Assembly: GCA_951812925.1 (NCBI GenBank)
Contig: OX638372.1
Coordinates: 52,574,028-52,638,027 of the forward strand
DNA length: 64,000 bases
From: Calliopum simillimum
Lineage: Eukaryota; Arthropoda; Insecta; Diptera; Lauxaniidae
Reading direction: 5' to 3'
The notes beneath the pieces were generated by a model that was given only the letters and a program-made list of their open reading frames with translations, made no database searches and was not told where the DNA came from. Positions 20,154-30,117 of the stretch are shown here, piece after piece. Position 1 is the first letter of the stretch; each line of letters opens with the position of its first letter. The position numbers and the translations under genes were made by a program.

Positions 20154-20902
20154 GTAAGTTGAGAACTTTTTAGGTACCTACATATTCATATATTCTATGC
20201 GAATAGTGATACGCACTTTGATGCGTTTAGAGCTAAAATATAAATTCTTACATGACGAAATTGAAATCAAACAAATAAAAGTGGGTTGGGGCTGTCTCGA
20301 GATTTTTTTAATTTAATTTCAGAAGTTTTCATTTATATTTGAGAAATTTTCATTCATATTTCTGAAAAATTCATTCATATTTGTGAAATTTTCATTTATA
20401 TTTCTGAAACATTCATTCATATTTGAGAAATTTTCATTTTATTTTCAGAAATTTTCATTTACATATGGTTATTTCAGAACTTTGCATTTATACCTCAGAA
20501 TATTTCAATTGCATTTCAGAAATTTTCATTTTAATTTCAGAAAAAAATTTAATTTTAGTTTGTATGATAAAAACACTTTGCTTTTTTGAATTTTTTAAAA
20601 AAGATGGTACGAGTAGGGTCCTAACCTTCTATGCTGTTAATGGGCAATATCGATTCATGCTCTTTTAATAACTCTACATATACTATCATCTTTCTTAAAA
20701 AATTAAAAAAAGCAAAGTGTTTCTGAAATTAAAATGAAAATTTCTGAAATACAGTTGAAATATTCTGAGATATAAATTAAAAGTTTTGAAATATAAATGA
20801 AAATTTCTTAAATTAAAATGAAAATTTCTCAAATATAAATGAATGTTTCTGAAGTATAAATGAAAATTTCTCAAGTATAAATGAATTTTTCTGAAATACG
20901 TG

Positions 20903-21637
20903 GGCTGCTCGATATATTTCTGGCCTAGGCAACACTAATGTCAATAGCTAAAATCTGGCAACGCCATAATAAAGTTTGACATTTTTTAGCATAAACGTAC
21001 TCACAACGTTTTGATGTACAAGTGCTATTTGTTTTGTTTACAGTGAGTTAAGAAAATCAATTTTTCAATTGAAAATTTAAGCAATTGATAAATTATGGGG
21101 TTTCCAACGAGAACAAACGTTTTTTACAACTAAGTGTTCATGCAAAATCGAATGTATGGGAATGGAACTAATGCCCAAGGATGCCTCTATCTCACGGTAT
21201 GTCACATGACGATCTTGCATTATTAGTTCACGCACGGCATCAATGTTCTCTGGCACAACGGCCGTTTTTGGACGACCTTCAAGGAATTCTTCTTTGAGCG
21301 AGCGTCGGCCACGATTGAATTCATTAAACCAGTTTTTCACAGTGCTATAGGATGGTGCTTCATCGCCATACAAAAATTTAAGTACATCCATGCACTCTTG
21401 TCGTGATAATCCACGTCAAAAGTTGTGAAAAATGATCGCACGAAAATGTTCACGAGTTAGTTCCATTTTTTTGCCAAATTGATTTTTTCAAGTCACTGTA
21501 AACAACACAAATGATGGTCGTACGTCAAAACGTTCTGAGTACGTTTATGCTAAAAAATATCAAACTTTCCAATAAAAATGTCAGATTGCACCTGGCAACA
21601 CTTAGTGTTGCCTAGGCCAGAAATATATCGAGCAGCC
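20903..21637. mobile_element. Deleted mariner element with GGCTGCTCGATATATTTC ends
   Basis: Inverted ends GGCTGCTCGATATATTTCTG are present at both sides and continue through CCTAGGCAACACTAA. The right flank is TA; the left flank reads TG, a probable mutation of TA. The 735-bp element holds the transposase fragment at 21077-21464 and is inserted in the right arm of the foldback. Confidence 0.82.
21077..21464 (-). pseudogene. mariner transposase N-terminal fragment
   Basis: Starting at 21464 (MELTREHFRA) the frame hits one in-frame stop before the residues RGLSRQECMDV, then runs through a helix-turn-helix region (VKNWFNEFNRGRRSL, EGRPKT, HVTYREIEASLGIS) to HNLS. The catalytic domain is missing. 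A second, distinct mariner lineage from the Mos1-like copy at 10.5 kb. Confidence 0.85.
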
Positions 21638-22009
21638 TACGTATAAATAAAAATTTCTCAAATATAAAGCAAAACTTCTGAAATTAAATTAAAAAATGTG
21701 TATAGCTAGTACAGATTAGAGCCAAAAAAGTAATATTTATTAACGAAGTTGTGTACCTTCTTATTTTTTTCCCTATAATTCCATAGTCCTGAAATCATAT
21801 GTTTTAAATTTGATTTTGACAAATATTTATCTTTTCAAATTGTTCATCAAAACAAACTATCGAAAGTTATCTATTTTGCAAGCAGAGGCTGACAAGTTAC
21901 GAAAAAATTGTATATCTCAAAAAACGCAAAATGAAATTGATTAATTCTGAAGTTAGTTTATTGACTGTTTTTTTGCTAGTATAATAATGAAAGTACCAAC
22001 GCGCTTTTT

Positions 22010-22060
22010 CTAAATTGATGACTACATATGTTTCGGCTACTTCCACATACATATTTTTAT
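22010..22060 (-). ncRNA. Hammerhead ribozyme remnant, 5' half lost
   Basis: The minus strand reads GUGGAAGUAGCCGAAACAUAUGU, which is the loop and 3' strand of stem II, GAAA, and the palindromic stem III of the family. The CUGAUGA core and 5' strand of stem II are missing, and the base after ACAUAUGU is A instead of C. It should be inactive. Confidence 0.6.
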
Positions 22061-22589
22061 ATATTTTCATATATAAACATGTACAGTGGCTCACAGCTTA
22101 TTTCGTGCAGTAATATTTTTTTACTTTAAAACACTGTATCTACAAAACTAATACAAATATAATCAAATTTTGAATGCAGGCTTAAACGGGCATGTCTATT
22201 GTTCATAAAAAGTAAAATAAAATCCACAAAATTTTATTCCGAGACGCTCAAGGCGGAAAAAACCGATTGAGCAGGAGAAATTGAAGTCACAGCTTATTTC
22301 GTGCAGATGCTTATTTTCCCTTCGGAGCCAGCGTTTCGCGATATTTAACGGGAATTTCTTTTTCTATGTTCTCTGTGTGGTATTCACAACCAGATGCTGC
22401 CAATTTTTATTTTGATTTTTAAGTAGCCCTTTATAAGCCAAAAAAGCCAGTATAGCCAGCATTCTTTTTGATATCGAGCTCAGTATTAGCACACCCTCAA
22501 AGGTTAGGACTTTTAAAGCAGCGTCATAATCATGGACGACTCTAAATTTAACATATATGAACCTAATGACATGGCATACCCAAGTAAAA

Positions 22590-23085
22590 ATGATAAAGGG
22601 CTGGACATGGGCTGAACGTGGGCTTTTTTGCTTTTTTAAGGCCGTACTTGGTCTGTACAAAACTAAGAAAGCACAAAAGGCTGTACACACGGCTGAACAA
22701 GGGCTGTACAAAACTAAAAAAGCCCAAAAGGCTGTACACACGGCTGAACAAAGGCTGTAAAAAACTAAAAAAGCCCAAAAGGCTGTACATGCGGCAGTAC
22801 AAGGGCTGTACAAATGCACAAAAAAAAATTTGTGTAGAAAACAAATGGGCTGAACATGGGCTGTACATGGGCTGTACATGGGCTGTACAATTGAATTTTA
22901 CTATTGAAGTAGGCTGAACATGGGCTGTACATCGGCCGTACAATATATTTTGTATTTTTGAAATGGGCTGTACGTGGGCTGTACGTGGGCTGTGCGTGGG
23001 CTGTACATGGGCTGTACATGGGCTGTACAATTGAATTTTACTATTGAATTGGGCTGAACATGGGCCGTACAATTTATTTTTTCTA
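22590..23085. repeat. Tandem GGGCTGTACATGGGCTG array
   Basis: The left section has about four units of roughly 55 bp (GGGCTGTACAAAACTAAAAA type). The right section has short 10-12 bp units, GGGCTGTACAT, in runs. An inverted shorter array is at 23505-23650. All reading frames through it give repetitive peptides with no recognisable domain. Confidence 0.85.
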
Positions 23086-23164
23086 TTGACGTCAAAATAC
23101 AATTTTTTTTAAAATTTTTTTTATCATATAAAATTGAATGACAGAATAAATTTTCAACCAGCTA

Positions 23165-23240
23165 CTCAATAATGATGGCTTTGGCTGAATTCGTTAACGT
23201 GCGTATCGTAGAACACTTGGGATTCCCAGGTTCAAATCCT
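23165..23240 (+). other. tRNA-like sequence inside the 2.6 kb element
   Basis: GGCTTTGGCTGAATTCGTTA resembles a pol III A box and CAGGTTCAAATCC is a good B box about 50 bp downstream. The following AT-rich DNA (AAATTTGTTATTTCATTT) resembles the body of the ribozyme SINEs. No ribozyme follows. Confidence 0.5.
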
Positions 23241-23384
23241 AAAAGGTAAAAAGCCGAAAAAGAAAATTCTTTGAATTGCAAAGTTAAAATTCAAAAAAAA
23301 TTTGTTATTTCATTTTAAAAAAGAACAACAAACAGGCCAATTTTGTATGGCAGAAAAAAGAAAAAATTATCTTCCGTCATCCTT

Positions 23385-23450
23385 GGGTTTCGAACCCAGG
23401 CTATCAATGTTCTGAGTCGCACAGCTTAACGATGTCAGCCACACTTGAAT
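23385..23450 (-). other. Inverted tRNA-like sequence inside the 2.6 kb element
   Basis: Minus strand: TGGCTGACATCGTTAAG (A-box-like), then CTGGGTTCGAAACCCA (B box in a T arm). Together with 23165-23240 and the flanking GGCCGTACAAT segments it forms an inverted pair. Confidence 0.5.
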
Positions 23451-23504
23451 TTTTTCTCTTCGCTCAAAATCATATAAAATAAATTTCAATAGAACAATAA
23501 ATTG

Positions 23505-23650
23505 TACGGCCGATGTACAGCCCATGTTCAGCCCATATGAAGCATCGTGTACGGCCCAAATGTCCTGCAAAAACACCATTTTTGGCACTTGCACAGCCCA
23601 AAAAAAGTAATAAAATTTGGCCCTTGTACAGCCTTTGTACAGCCGTAATT
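23505..23650. repeat. Inverted counterpart of the GGGCTGTACA array
   Basis: TACAGCCCATGTTCAGCCCA and further TACAGCC units are the reverse complement of the array at 22590-23085, giving the element interior a foldback structure. Confidence 0.8.
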
Positions 23651-24387
23651 TAAAAATTGTTTTTTTTTACTCAGGTATTTGTGTCGTAATAATGAGCCGA
23701 ATCGCAAAAGCAAGTAGACTTTTTTGGATTTTTTTTTGCTTATGAAAGACTACTTGGGTTTTGAAGCTGTGGTATCGGGACACGCAGCCGCCAGTTTTTG
23801 CACTGTACGAGTCACTTAGTTTTAGATGTATTTTTCTGACGGTTTTTGGAGCCAATAATGTGGGTTAGTATTGATTTTGTGGACAATAAAGGAATCGTCA
23901 GCGGGATTGAAATTGTTGTTTGACGCACTTTTACCCTTATTTTGGACCCGATTTGCATGAACGAAGCTTTCAATTGTGCTTTGCATTATAGGCGAGACTC
24001 AAACAAACATATCGAGCCTTAACCGCCAAAAAGACTCAAATGACAAAAACAAATTTTACAGTAGAAGCTTTTTTAGAATTTTCTTTGCATACATTGTAGT
24101 ACAAAAGTCAAAATTGCTTTCCCTATAGCTTCGTAATGGTACTTTTTACAATTATGAAATTTGGAGGGAAGACGCATATGGACGCGAATTATTGATTTCT
24201 ATCAAAAAACGAAAATCTGAAATTATGTCACTTACGTCTTTTTGGCGGTTAGGGCTTGATATTAAACAACTAAGCGCATAGATTGGCCGTTCTTAAAATG
24301 AGTTATCACTGATTTTCGCTGCTGGATGACCCATTTCTGCAAAATGCAATTTTTTACCCTGACATGTACAAAATCAAACTAAAAATT
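23651..24387. other. Unassigned interior of the 2.6 kb element
   Basis: No transposase motif, tandem repeat or RNA gene was recognised. Short open frames only. Confidence 0.4.
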
Positions 24388-24716
24388 GGATGCATCTGGT
24401 TGCGAATACCACACAGAGAACATAGAAAAGGAAATTCCCGTTAAATAACGCGAAACGCTGGCTCCGAAGGGAAAATAAGCATCTGCACGAAATAAGCTGT
24501 GACTTGAATTTCTCCTGCTCAGTCGGTTTTACCTTGAGCGTCTCGGAATCAAATTTTGTGAATTTTCTTTTACTTATTATGAACAATAGGTATGCCCGTC
24601 TAAGCCTGCAAAATTTGATGATATTTGTATTAGTTTTGAAGATACATACAGTATTTTATAGTTAAAAAATATTACTGCACGAAATAAGCTGTGAGCCAGT
24701 TTTAGTTAAATCTTGT

Positions 24717-24800
24717 CAGAAACCGTACTCGAACCCGTGACTCCGGTTTTCTAATGAAAGAAAACGCGGTGCTTAAGCGATTGTGCTATCGGTCACGGAT
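24717..24800 (-). other. tRNA-like head of the split ribozyme SINE
   Basis: Minus strand: GATAGCACAATCGCTTAAGC is A-box-like, GTTTTCT/AGAAAAC forms an anticodon-arm-like hairpin, and CACGGGTTCGAGTAC contains a B box. It lacks a closed acceptor stem, so it is a SINE head and not a tRNA gene. Confidence 0.55.
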
Positions 24801-25147
24801 AAACTCTCTGAACAGGATCGCCATTATGAATAATTAAATTATGATATTAATTAAATAAACTCAAAATTCATCTCTTTATGATAGTTAAACCACGACATAG
24901 CCCGGCATGCATTTTGTACGTTCTAGCGAAGTTCATTTTTAAGAAAAAAAAAAAAAATTAATTAAAAGTTAGGTCAGAAATATGAGTTTTTTCACCAAAA
25001 AAAAAAAAAAAGTTCTGCCTACATACAATCTTTTTATCCAACTATTAAGCACTTATCATCACTTGTTTTTCCATGTTTTATTAATATTGTTTCTTGTTCT
25101 TGGATTACATTAAAATTATTTTAAACTCTGACAAAATTCACTGCGTA

Positions 25148-25374
25148 TACTGCCGTCCTAAGCAAGAATGAGTTTACGGCGTTTTTTGGGTCATCTCGGT
25201 TCTGTCCGTCAACCCACAAGAACAGGTTGCATTATACCTTTATTTTCCCTATAAAAACAACTACGACTTTTGTCGTTTCTCCCAGCCGTACACATAAACA
25301 TAAACACAAAAACTCATTTTACAAAAATAAAAATTTATTGGAGTTACGGCATTCTTTCTTAGGACGGCAGTATA
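25148..25374. mobile_element. Short MITE with TACTGCCGTCCTAAG ends
   Basis: TATACTGCCGTCCTAAG near 25148 recurs inverted as CTTAGGACGGCAGTATA near 25374, and AAGAATGAGTTTACGGC pairs with AGTTACGGCATTCTTT just inside. TA at each side fits a Tc1/mariner-type MITE. Length about 225 bp. Confidence 0.75.
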
Positions 25375-25468
25375 TTACATTCAAAATGTTTCTCGCAAAC
25401 TTTATTAAAACAAAACATACCGCTATTTGCTCTGACGTTTTCTTTATCAAATAATAATAATAACTACC

Positions 25469-25850
25469 CTGCGGGTAAGGGGTCAGAATATGCCCGAGGT
25501 AATCATGCCTATCGTAAGAGGCGACTAAAAGCGGGTGACTAGCCAGGGTGTGGAAGGGCGTATCGTTGGACAGCGTTGCGCCTTGAAAGAAAACCCACAA
25601 TGCCCGTAACTGGCACTGACAAGGCAAGTCGATACCGCCTTAAAATAAGCATCTTGTCGAAATCTTGAAGCGTCTGACCCAGAGTGGGCGGCTGTAATTG
25701 AAAGTGCATTTTTCCACTATATTTGCAGCGCTTGCCGGATACAGCCTTAAGCTTATAACTTACTGCGTGGGGCGTTGCCGAGAAGATTACACTAATTAAG
25801 CATGGATCGAAAAACGATGGTACCCACCAGAATGTGGTTAATCTCTTCTT
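25469..25850 (+). mobile_element. RTE LINE, 5' end fragment
   Basis: It matches the first part of the RTE derivative at 13259 (CCTGCGGGTAAGGGGTC, GCGACTAAAAGCGGGTGAC, AACTTACTGCGTGGGGCG) and stops near CCAGAATGTGGTTAATC, before the endonuclease region. LINE copies usually lose the 5' end, so a copy keeping only the 5' end is unusual. Confidence 0.8.
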
Positions 25851-26059
25851 CGCTACAACAATTTTAAGCACACTTACTTTTTAGCTTCAGTGTATTCCTT
25901 GTTTTATCATAACGTTTTTGTTTTTCATAATGTCATATTATTGATAGCTCATTTTGAAGACAATAGATGATTATAAGTGATGCAGTTTGTATAAAAGAGC
26001 GTGCGTTCTCTATGTAGCCTCCAACTTAGTCAAAAATCTTGTTTTTGTTCCTTTTTAAA

Positions 26060-26450
26060 TTTTTAGGTAAGGATAGGTTAGGTTAGATCCCGGAGATGAA
26101 CATGTTGTCATCATTAAATTAGGCCTAGAGAAGGGGCCCATTCTATACCCGATACTAAGAGCTTTAGCAAAGGAAGGGTAAGAGAACCACTTGGATGTAC
26201 ATATATACTTTCATATTGATTTAAGACACACTTCAGATAGTGAGTCATGCGATTCCAAATTGAAATGACCAAAATTCCTTCTACGTCTAAGTGCAAGCGC
26301 TGGACATTCACAAAAGAAAGACTGTTTCTTCCATATCAGGGTCTTTACAACTTCTACAAAGGTCACCAATGTTTGAGAAACCTAAACGAGATGCATGGAT
26401 TCCCATGGCACAAGATGCAGACAAACATATGTACTTCTTACTAATATAAC
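26060..26450 (-). pseudogene. I/jockey-like LINE, 3' end (second copy)
   Basis: Minus strand: the residues HASRLGFSNIGDLCRSCK align with the zinc-knuckle-like end of the LINE at 5937-6816. A frameshift or stop follows after EETVF, then CECPAL-like sequence. The 3' tail is AACCTAACCTATCC next to 26075. Only the last few hundred bases of the element remain. Confidence 0.75.
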
Positions 26451-26814
26451 AGGTTTTAATGCAAAGTGTTATACGATCTTGTTACATAACCTCAAAAGTA
26501 GGAAAAAATCACGAAAAATCTTATATTTTGGTAATTTTTAGGTTAGGATATCTCAAAATTCTGTAGCGATACAGCGATTTCGTTGACAGATTTGAATTCG
26601 GCATCCAAAAAGTAGTTAAAAATTACTATTCGTATTCCTTTTTATTGATTTAAGTTTTCGCATGTTATATTAGGATTTTCTTAAATTTTTTTTTAATGTG
26701 ATTAGTTAGAATAGTACCCCGAACAAGAAAAAATACAAATTTCTGAGTGATGCAACTTGAGGGTTAAAAAATGTTTTGACCACCCGTGTATTCGTTGCCA
26801 CGCTCCAGAGCGTT

Positions 26815-28140
26815 TAGCCTCTTTTGAGTGCTTAGCATGAAGATATGGTAGATTTTAGTTGGAAAAAATGATGCAGTTAATTTTATTTATTTTTCTAGTT
26901 TTGGTTGGGGCGGTTTTGAAGTATTTTAGGGATATAAGCCCATTGGAGGTGTCGCGATTTTAGTGTTTATCGATGGAAAAATGGATGAGTTTGGTTACCT
27001 TAACATTTCAAAAGATAATGTTAAGCAAAACGCTAAAAACATGGTATTGAAGAGTATTTTGCATTTTACCATTATCAAGACCCGTAGCATTCTTTCCATG
27101 TAGCGCAATTATGGCTGATACAAAACTGTCCCAGGCTATTGTAAATGCCTCTTCAATCACCTGGCATCAACGTGATAGAAAATTTATGGAACGAACAGAG
27201 CAAGAGGCTCAATAGCCAGACTATCCGTAACATCACTCAGATTAAGGAAGAATTGGTCAAAGAATGGCATGACATTCAACCGGATGTATGCTCAAACTTA
27301 ATAAAATCCATGAAAAATCGTTCACAAGCTGTTATAAATGCTAGTGGACTATCAACAAATTATGGAAGTGCAACATTTTATATTATTTCTTTAGTGTCCG
27401 GTTAGACGTTTGAGCTCTAAAAAGTGAGTTTTTTTTAAATTATCGTGAATTACACAGTGCAACACATTAAAACATAACCAATGTCCACTATCTTCCCGTG
27501 ATAGTACACCTAAAAATATGAGATACGTGTTCTCCCGTTTTGCACCTACGCGTGCAATTTTTTTTTAGGTTTCGACACATTTTTTGCCAAAACGTGATTT
27601 TTTCTGAAAAATAATCATTTTCTCAGGCTCATATTTTGCAAACCGTTCGGAATTTTGTTTTTCTCTCTGAAACAAAGTTGTAGCTCAATAAACCATATAC
27701 ATTATTTGAAAGCTCTTACAATTAGTTAAAACTTTGGCATGAAAATGTTTTCTTTAAATCGTTAGGGTATCCAAGAATTTTTTTATTCTGAAACAAGTCA
27801 GAAAATCAGTTAAACAGGGGAAAACGATAAAAAAAGAGTCGACTTTTTTCAGCATTTTTGTGATTTTGACCTTGAAGATGAAATTTTTTCGATTTCATGT
27901 GTACACAATTTTTGTTGGCCATGACAAGAGCTACATTGGTTATATTTCCATTACTTCATAAATTACACATAGTGTTATATGCCTTTAGAACATTTTTTTT
28001 TGTTTTGTTGGTACCAACCAAAACTAGAAAAATAAATAAAAATAACTGCATAATTTTTTTCCAACTAAAATCTCCTATTTCTTTACACTAAGCATTCAAA
28101 AGAAGCTAAATGCTCTGTCCGGTTAGTCGTTTGAACCGCT
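26815..28140 (+). mobile_element. Tc1-like element with long inverted repeats
   Basis: Inverted arms at about 26820-26920 and 28010-28115 match (GATTTTAGTTGGAAAAAA, TTATTTTTCTAGTTTTGGTTGG). The transposase remnant lies inside at 26930-27405. The right end reads CGGTTAGTCGTTTGAACCGC and TCCGGTTAGACGTTTGAGC also occurs at 27397. The left outermost end has diverged. Confidence 0.65.
26930..27405 (+). pseudogene. Tc1 transposase, C-terminal half, degenerate
   Basis: Readable pieces in shifting frames: GGVAILVFIDGKMDEFGYL, then YHYQDP followed by a stop where the second catalytic Asp motif (QQDNDPKH-like) is expected, then an open frame from 27145 with SPGINVIENLWNEQSKRL, which contains the last Glu of the DD34E triad, and a normal C-terminus (RSQAVINASG). 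Several stops and frame changes make it inactive. Confidence 0.85.
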
Positions 28141-28156
28141 GTGTGTACATATATTA

Positions 28157-29398
28157 AAGGGTGTTTTTTTTAGAGGTTTGTTTTTCGAATAGAGATAAAA
28201 CTGGCATTTTGTGGTCAAATCTGGCAACTCTAATGTCATTTATGTTCAGTTTGGTTTGCCATTTCATCATGAACAGGTTGACAAAAGAACAACGCTTGCA
28301 AATCGTGCAAATTTATTTCGAAAATAATGGTTCAGTTCGCGAAGTTTACCGCAAGCTCGTTTTCGCACTACGTTTACTCTATGTGATAATACGCATCCGC
28401 AGAGACGTCGAACAGTGCGCACCGAAGAAACAATTGCCGCTGTAGAGCAAAATGTTGAAGAGGACCCGAATGAATCGATTCGCCACCGTGCACAGCAATT
28501 GGAGCTTTGTCCATCAACTTTATGGAAGATTTTGCGCAAAGATCTTGGCTTGCGACCTTACAAGATCCAGCTTGTGCAAGAATTAAAGCCGCGAGACCAT
28601 GCAATGCGTCGTGATTTTGGTGTATGGACCGAAAATGAGATTGATCTCGATGCTGATTTTCATCGCAAAATTTTGTTCAGTGATGAGGCTCATTTTTGGT
28701 TGAATGGCTACGTCAACAAGCAAAATTGCCGCATTTGGAGTGAAGAGAATCCACATGAGACCCTTGAGACGCCATTACATCCACAAAAACTGACTGTTTG
28801 GTGTGCTCTATGGGCTGGTGGAGTCATTGGGCCATACTTCTTCCGAAATAATGCTGGAGAGTCAGTTACCGTTAATGGAGACCGGTATAGAGCCATGATA
28901 ACCGACTATTTTGTTCCCGAATTGGATGGCATGAATGTGGATGAGTTGTGGTTCCAACAAGACGGCGCTACATGCCACACAGCGCACGTCACAATCGATT
29001 TATTGAAGGAAACATTCGATGAGCGCATAATTTCGCGGAATGGACCTGTCAATTGGCCACCAAGATCGTGTGGTTTGACACCATTGGATTATTTTCTTTG
29101 GGGATATGTTAAGTCGCTCGTCTACGCCAACAAACCAGAAACGTTAGGGGACTTGGAAGCCAACATTCGTACCGTTATTGCCGACATACGGCCCGATATG
29201 CTCGAAAAAGTGGTTGAAAGTTGGACCTGCAAAATTGGCTTTATTCGAGCCAGCCGCGGCGGCCACATGCCCGAAATCATATTTAAACATTAATGGCATA
29301 AAATTATCCTTCCAATAAAGCCAAATTGATGGACATTAAAACGATTTTCTTGTGTTTTATTTCAATTCGAAAATCTATACCTCTAAAAAAACACCCTT
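28157..29398 (+). mobile_element. DD41D mariner-like element with AAGGGTGTTTTTTTAGAGG ends
   Basis: Perfect-looking inverted ends AAGGGTGTTTTTTTTAGAGG and CCTCTAAAAAAACACCCTT flank a 1242-bp element with TA at 28155-28156 and 29399-29400. It lies in the proposed first intron of HDAC6 and is the best preserved DNA transposon in the window. Confidence 0.9.
28270..29293 (+). pseudogene. DD41D (rosa-like) mariner transposase, internal deletion
   Basis: The N-terminus starts at 28270 (MNRLTKEQRLQIVQ). At about 28352 a small deletion shifts the frame; the rest reads on from about 28415 without stops to 29293. Catalytic residues are present: FSDEAHF, then WFQQDGATCH, then LTPLDYFLWGY. There are 41 residues between the last two Asp, which places it in the DD41D group. 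Only the helix-turn-helix region is damaged, so the C-terminal 292-codon frame (28415-29293) remains open. Confidence 0.88.
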
Positions 29399-30117
29399 TA
29401 TTTTATTTGGCAAAACTTTGTCATTTGAAATAAGAGCCAAAAAAGGCTGAGTAAAAGCTCTTTTTGAAGATAAGAAAAAGCATGTCTCTTTGCCAGATGT
29501 TGCGTGTCCCATTTTGTTACCATATCAATAACAGTTTATAGTTAAATTTTGATAACTACAAAATCTCTATCTTGGTTTTTTAATATTTTTCATGAAGATC
29601 GAGAAGTGGTTTGAAAATATTAAAAAAGTTTAACTGGGCATTGTGAAAAAAACCCATTGCAATGGCTACTAATAATACTGTTTTGTTATGACATAATTTA
29701 AATGATTCAATGCGGTCTTTCAAAGCGTATAAGGTTAGAACAAGTTGTTTGCTAACAAATGTGCGTTTTGGTTTCCTTCTTAAACAAGTTTTCAACACCC
29801 ACTGTCACTGAACTTGAAATAAAGTCTACTGGACATGAAATTATTACATTTTGAATTTTAATATTCAATTCAGTTTGTCATTGTCTTGCTTCGGAGTATT
29901 TGTCTTTGAAATCATTAGTTGAATTAAATAAATCTGTTTTCATTTTTCATACTGGCATTTTTCATCTTATCAATTTACTTAGGTGTGTTTTCTTTTCTCT
30001 ATAACGAGCATTTAATATATTGAAGTTTTCTCTTTCTACGTTATTTCTTGCTTATCATTATTCGCACACCTTGCATACTGACAGAGTTCACCGATTATCA
30101 CACGACGCGGTGCACAG
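29399..30117. other. Intronic DNA without recognised features
   Basis: Between the DD41D element and the HDAC6 coding exon. AT-rich, with no repeat family or exon identified. Confidence 0.4.

Larger units (their letters stand above)
20301..21697. repeat. Foldback with tandem TTTCATTTATATTTGAGAAA arms
   Basis: The left arm (20301-20560) is made of about ten 20-22 bp units of TTTCATTTATATTTGAGAAA type. The right arm (20700-20900 and 21638-21697) is the inverted array. The outer ends, AATTTAATTTCAGAAGTTTT and its complement, match. A mariner derivative is inserted in the right arm. Confidence 0.75.
22084..24702. mobile_element. 2.6 kb element with ~315-bp inverted repeats
   Basis: The left arm (22084-22398) and right arm (24388-24702) are inverted copies containing TCACAGCTTATTTCGTGCAG twice each. 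TA flanks both ends (22082-22083 and 24703-24704), as for Tc1/mariner-type insertions. The interior has no transposase; it holds GGGCTGTACA arrays, two tRNA-like sequences in opposite orientation and AT-rich spacer. Open frames in the arrays are by-products of the repeats. Confidence 0.8.
21890..24800 (-). mobile_element. Hammerhead-SINE copy split by a 2.6 kb element
   Basis: On the minus strand a tRNA-like head (24800-24717) is followed by a short body, then by the inserted element (24702-22084), then by more AT-rich body, a broken hammerhead remnant (about 22056-22015) and a tail containing TTTCATTATTATACTAG, which resembles the family tail. Removing the insertion restores the head-body-ribozyme-tail order of the other units. 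Confidence 0.55.

Noticed and set aside
22590..23085. CRISPR-like array
   Set aside because: Eukaryotic context, units without unique spacers of constant length, and no cas-like genes.
22364..23102. Several overlapping open frames up to 179 codons on both strands
   Set aside because: They arise from the GGGCTGTACA tandem repeats, give repetitive peptides in every frame and have no recognisable domain.
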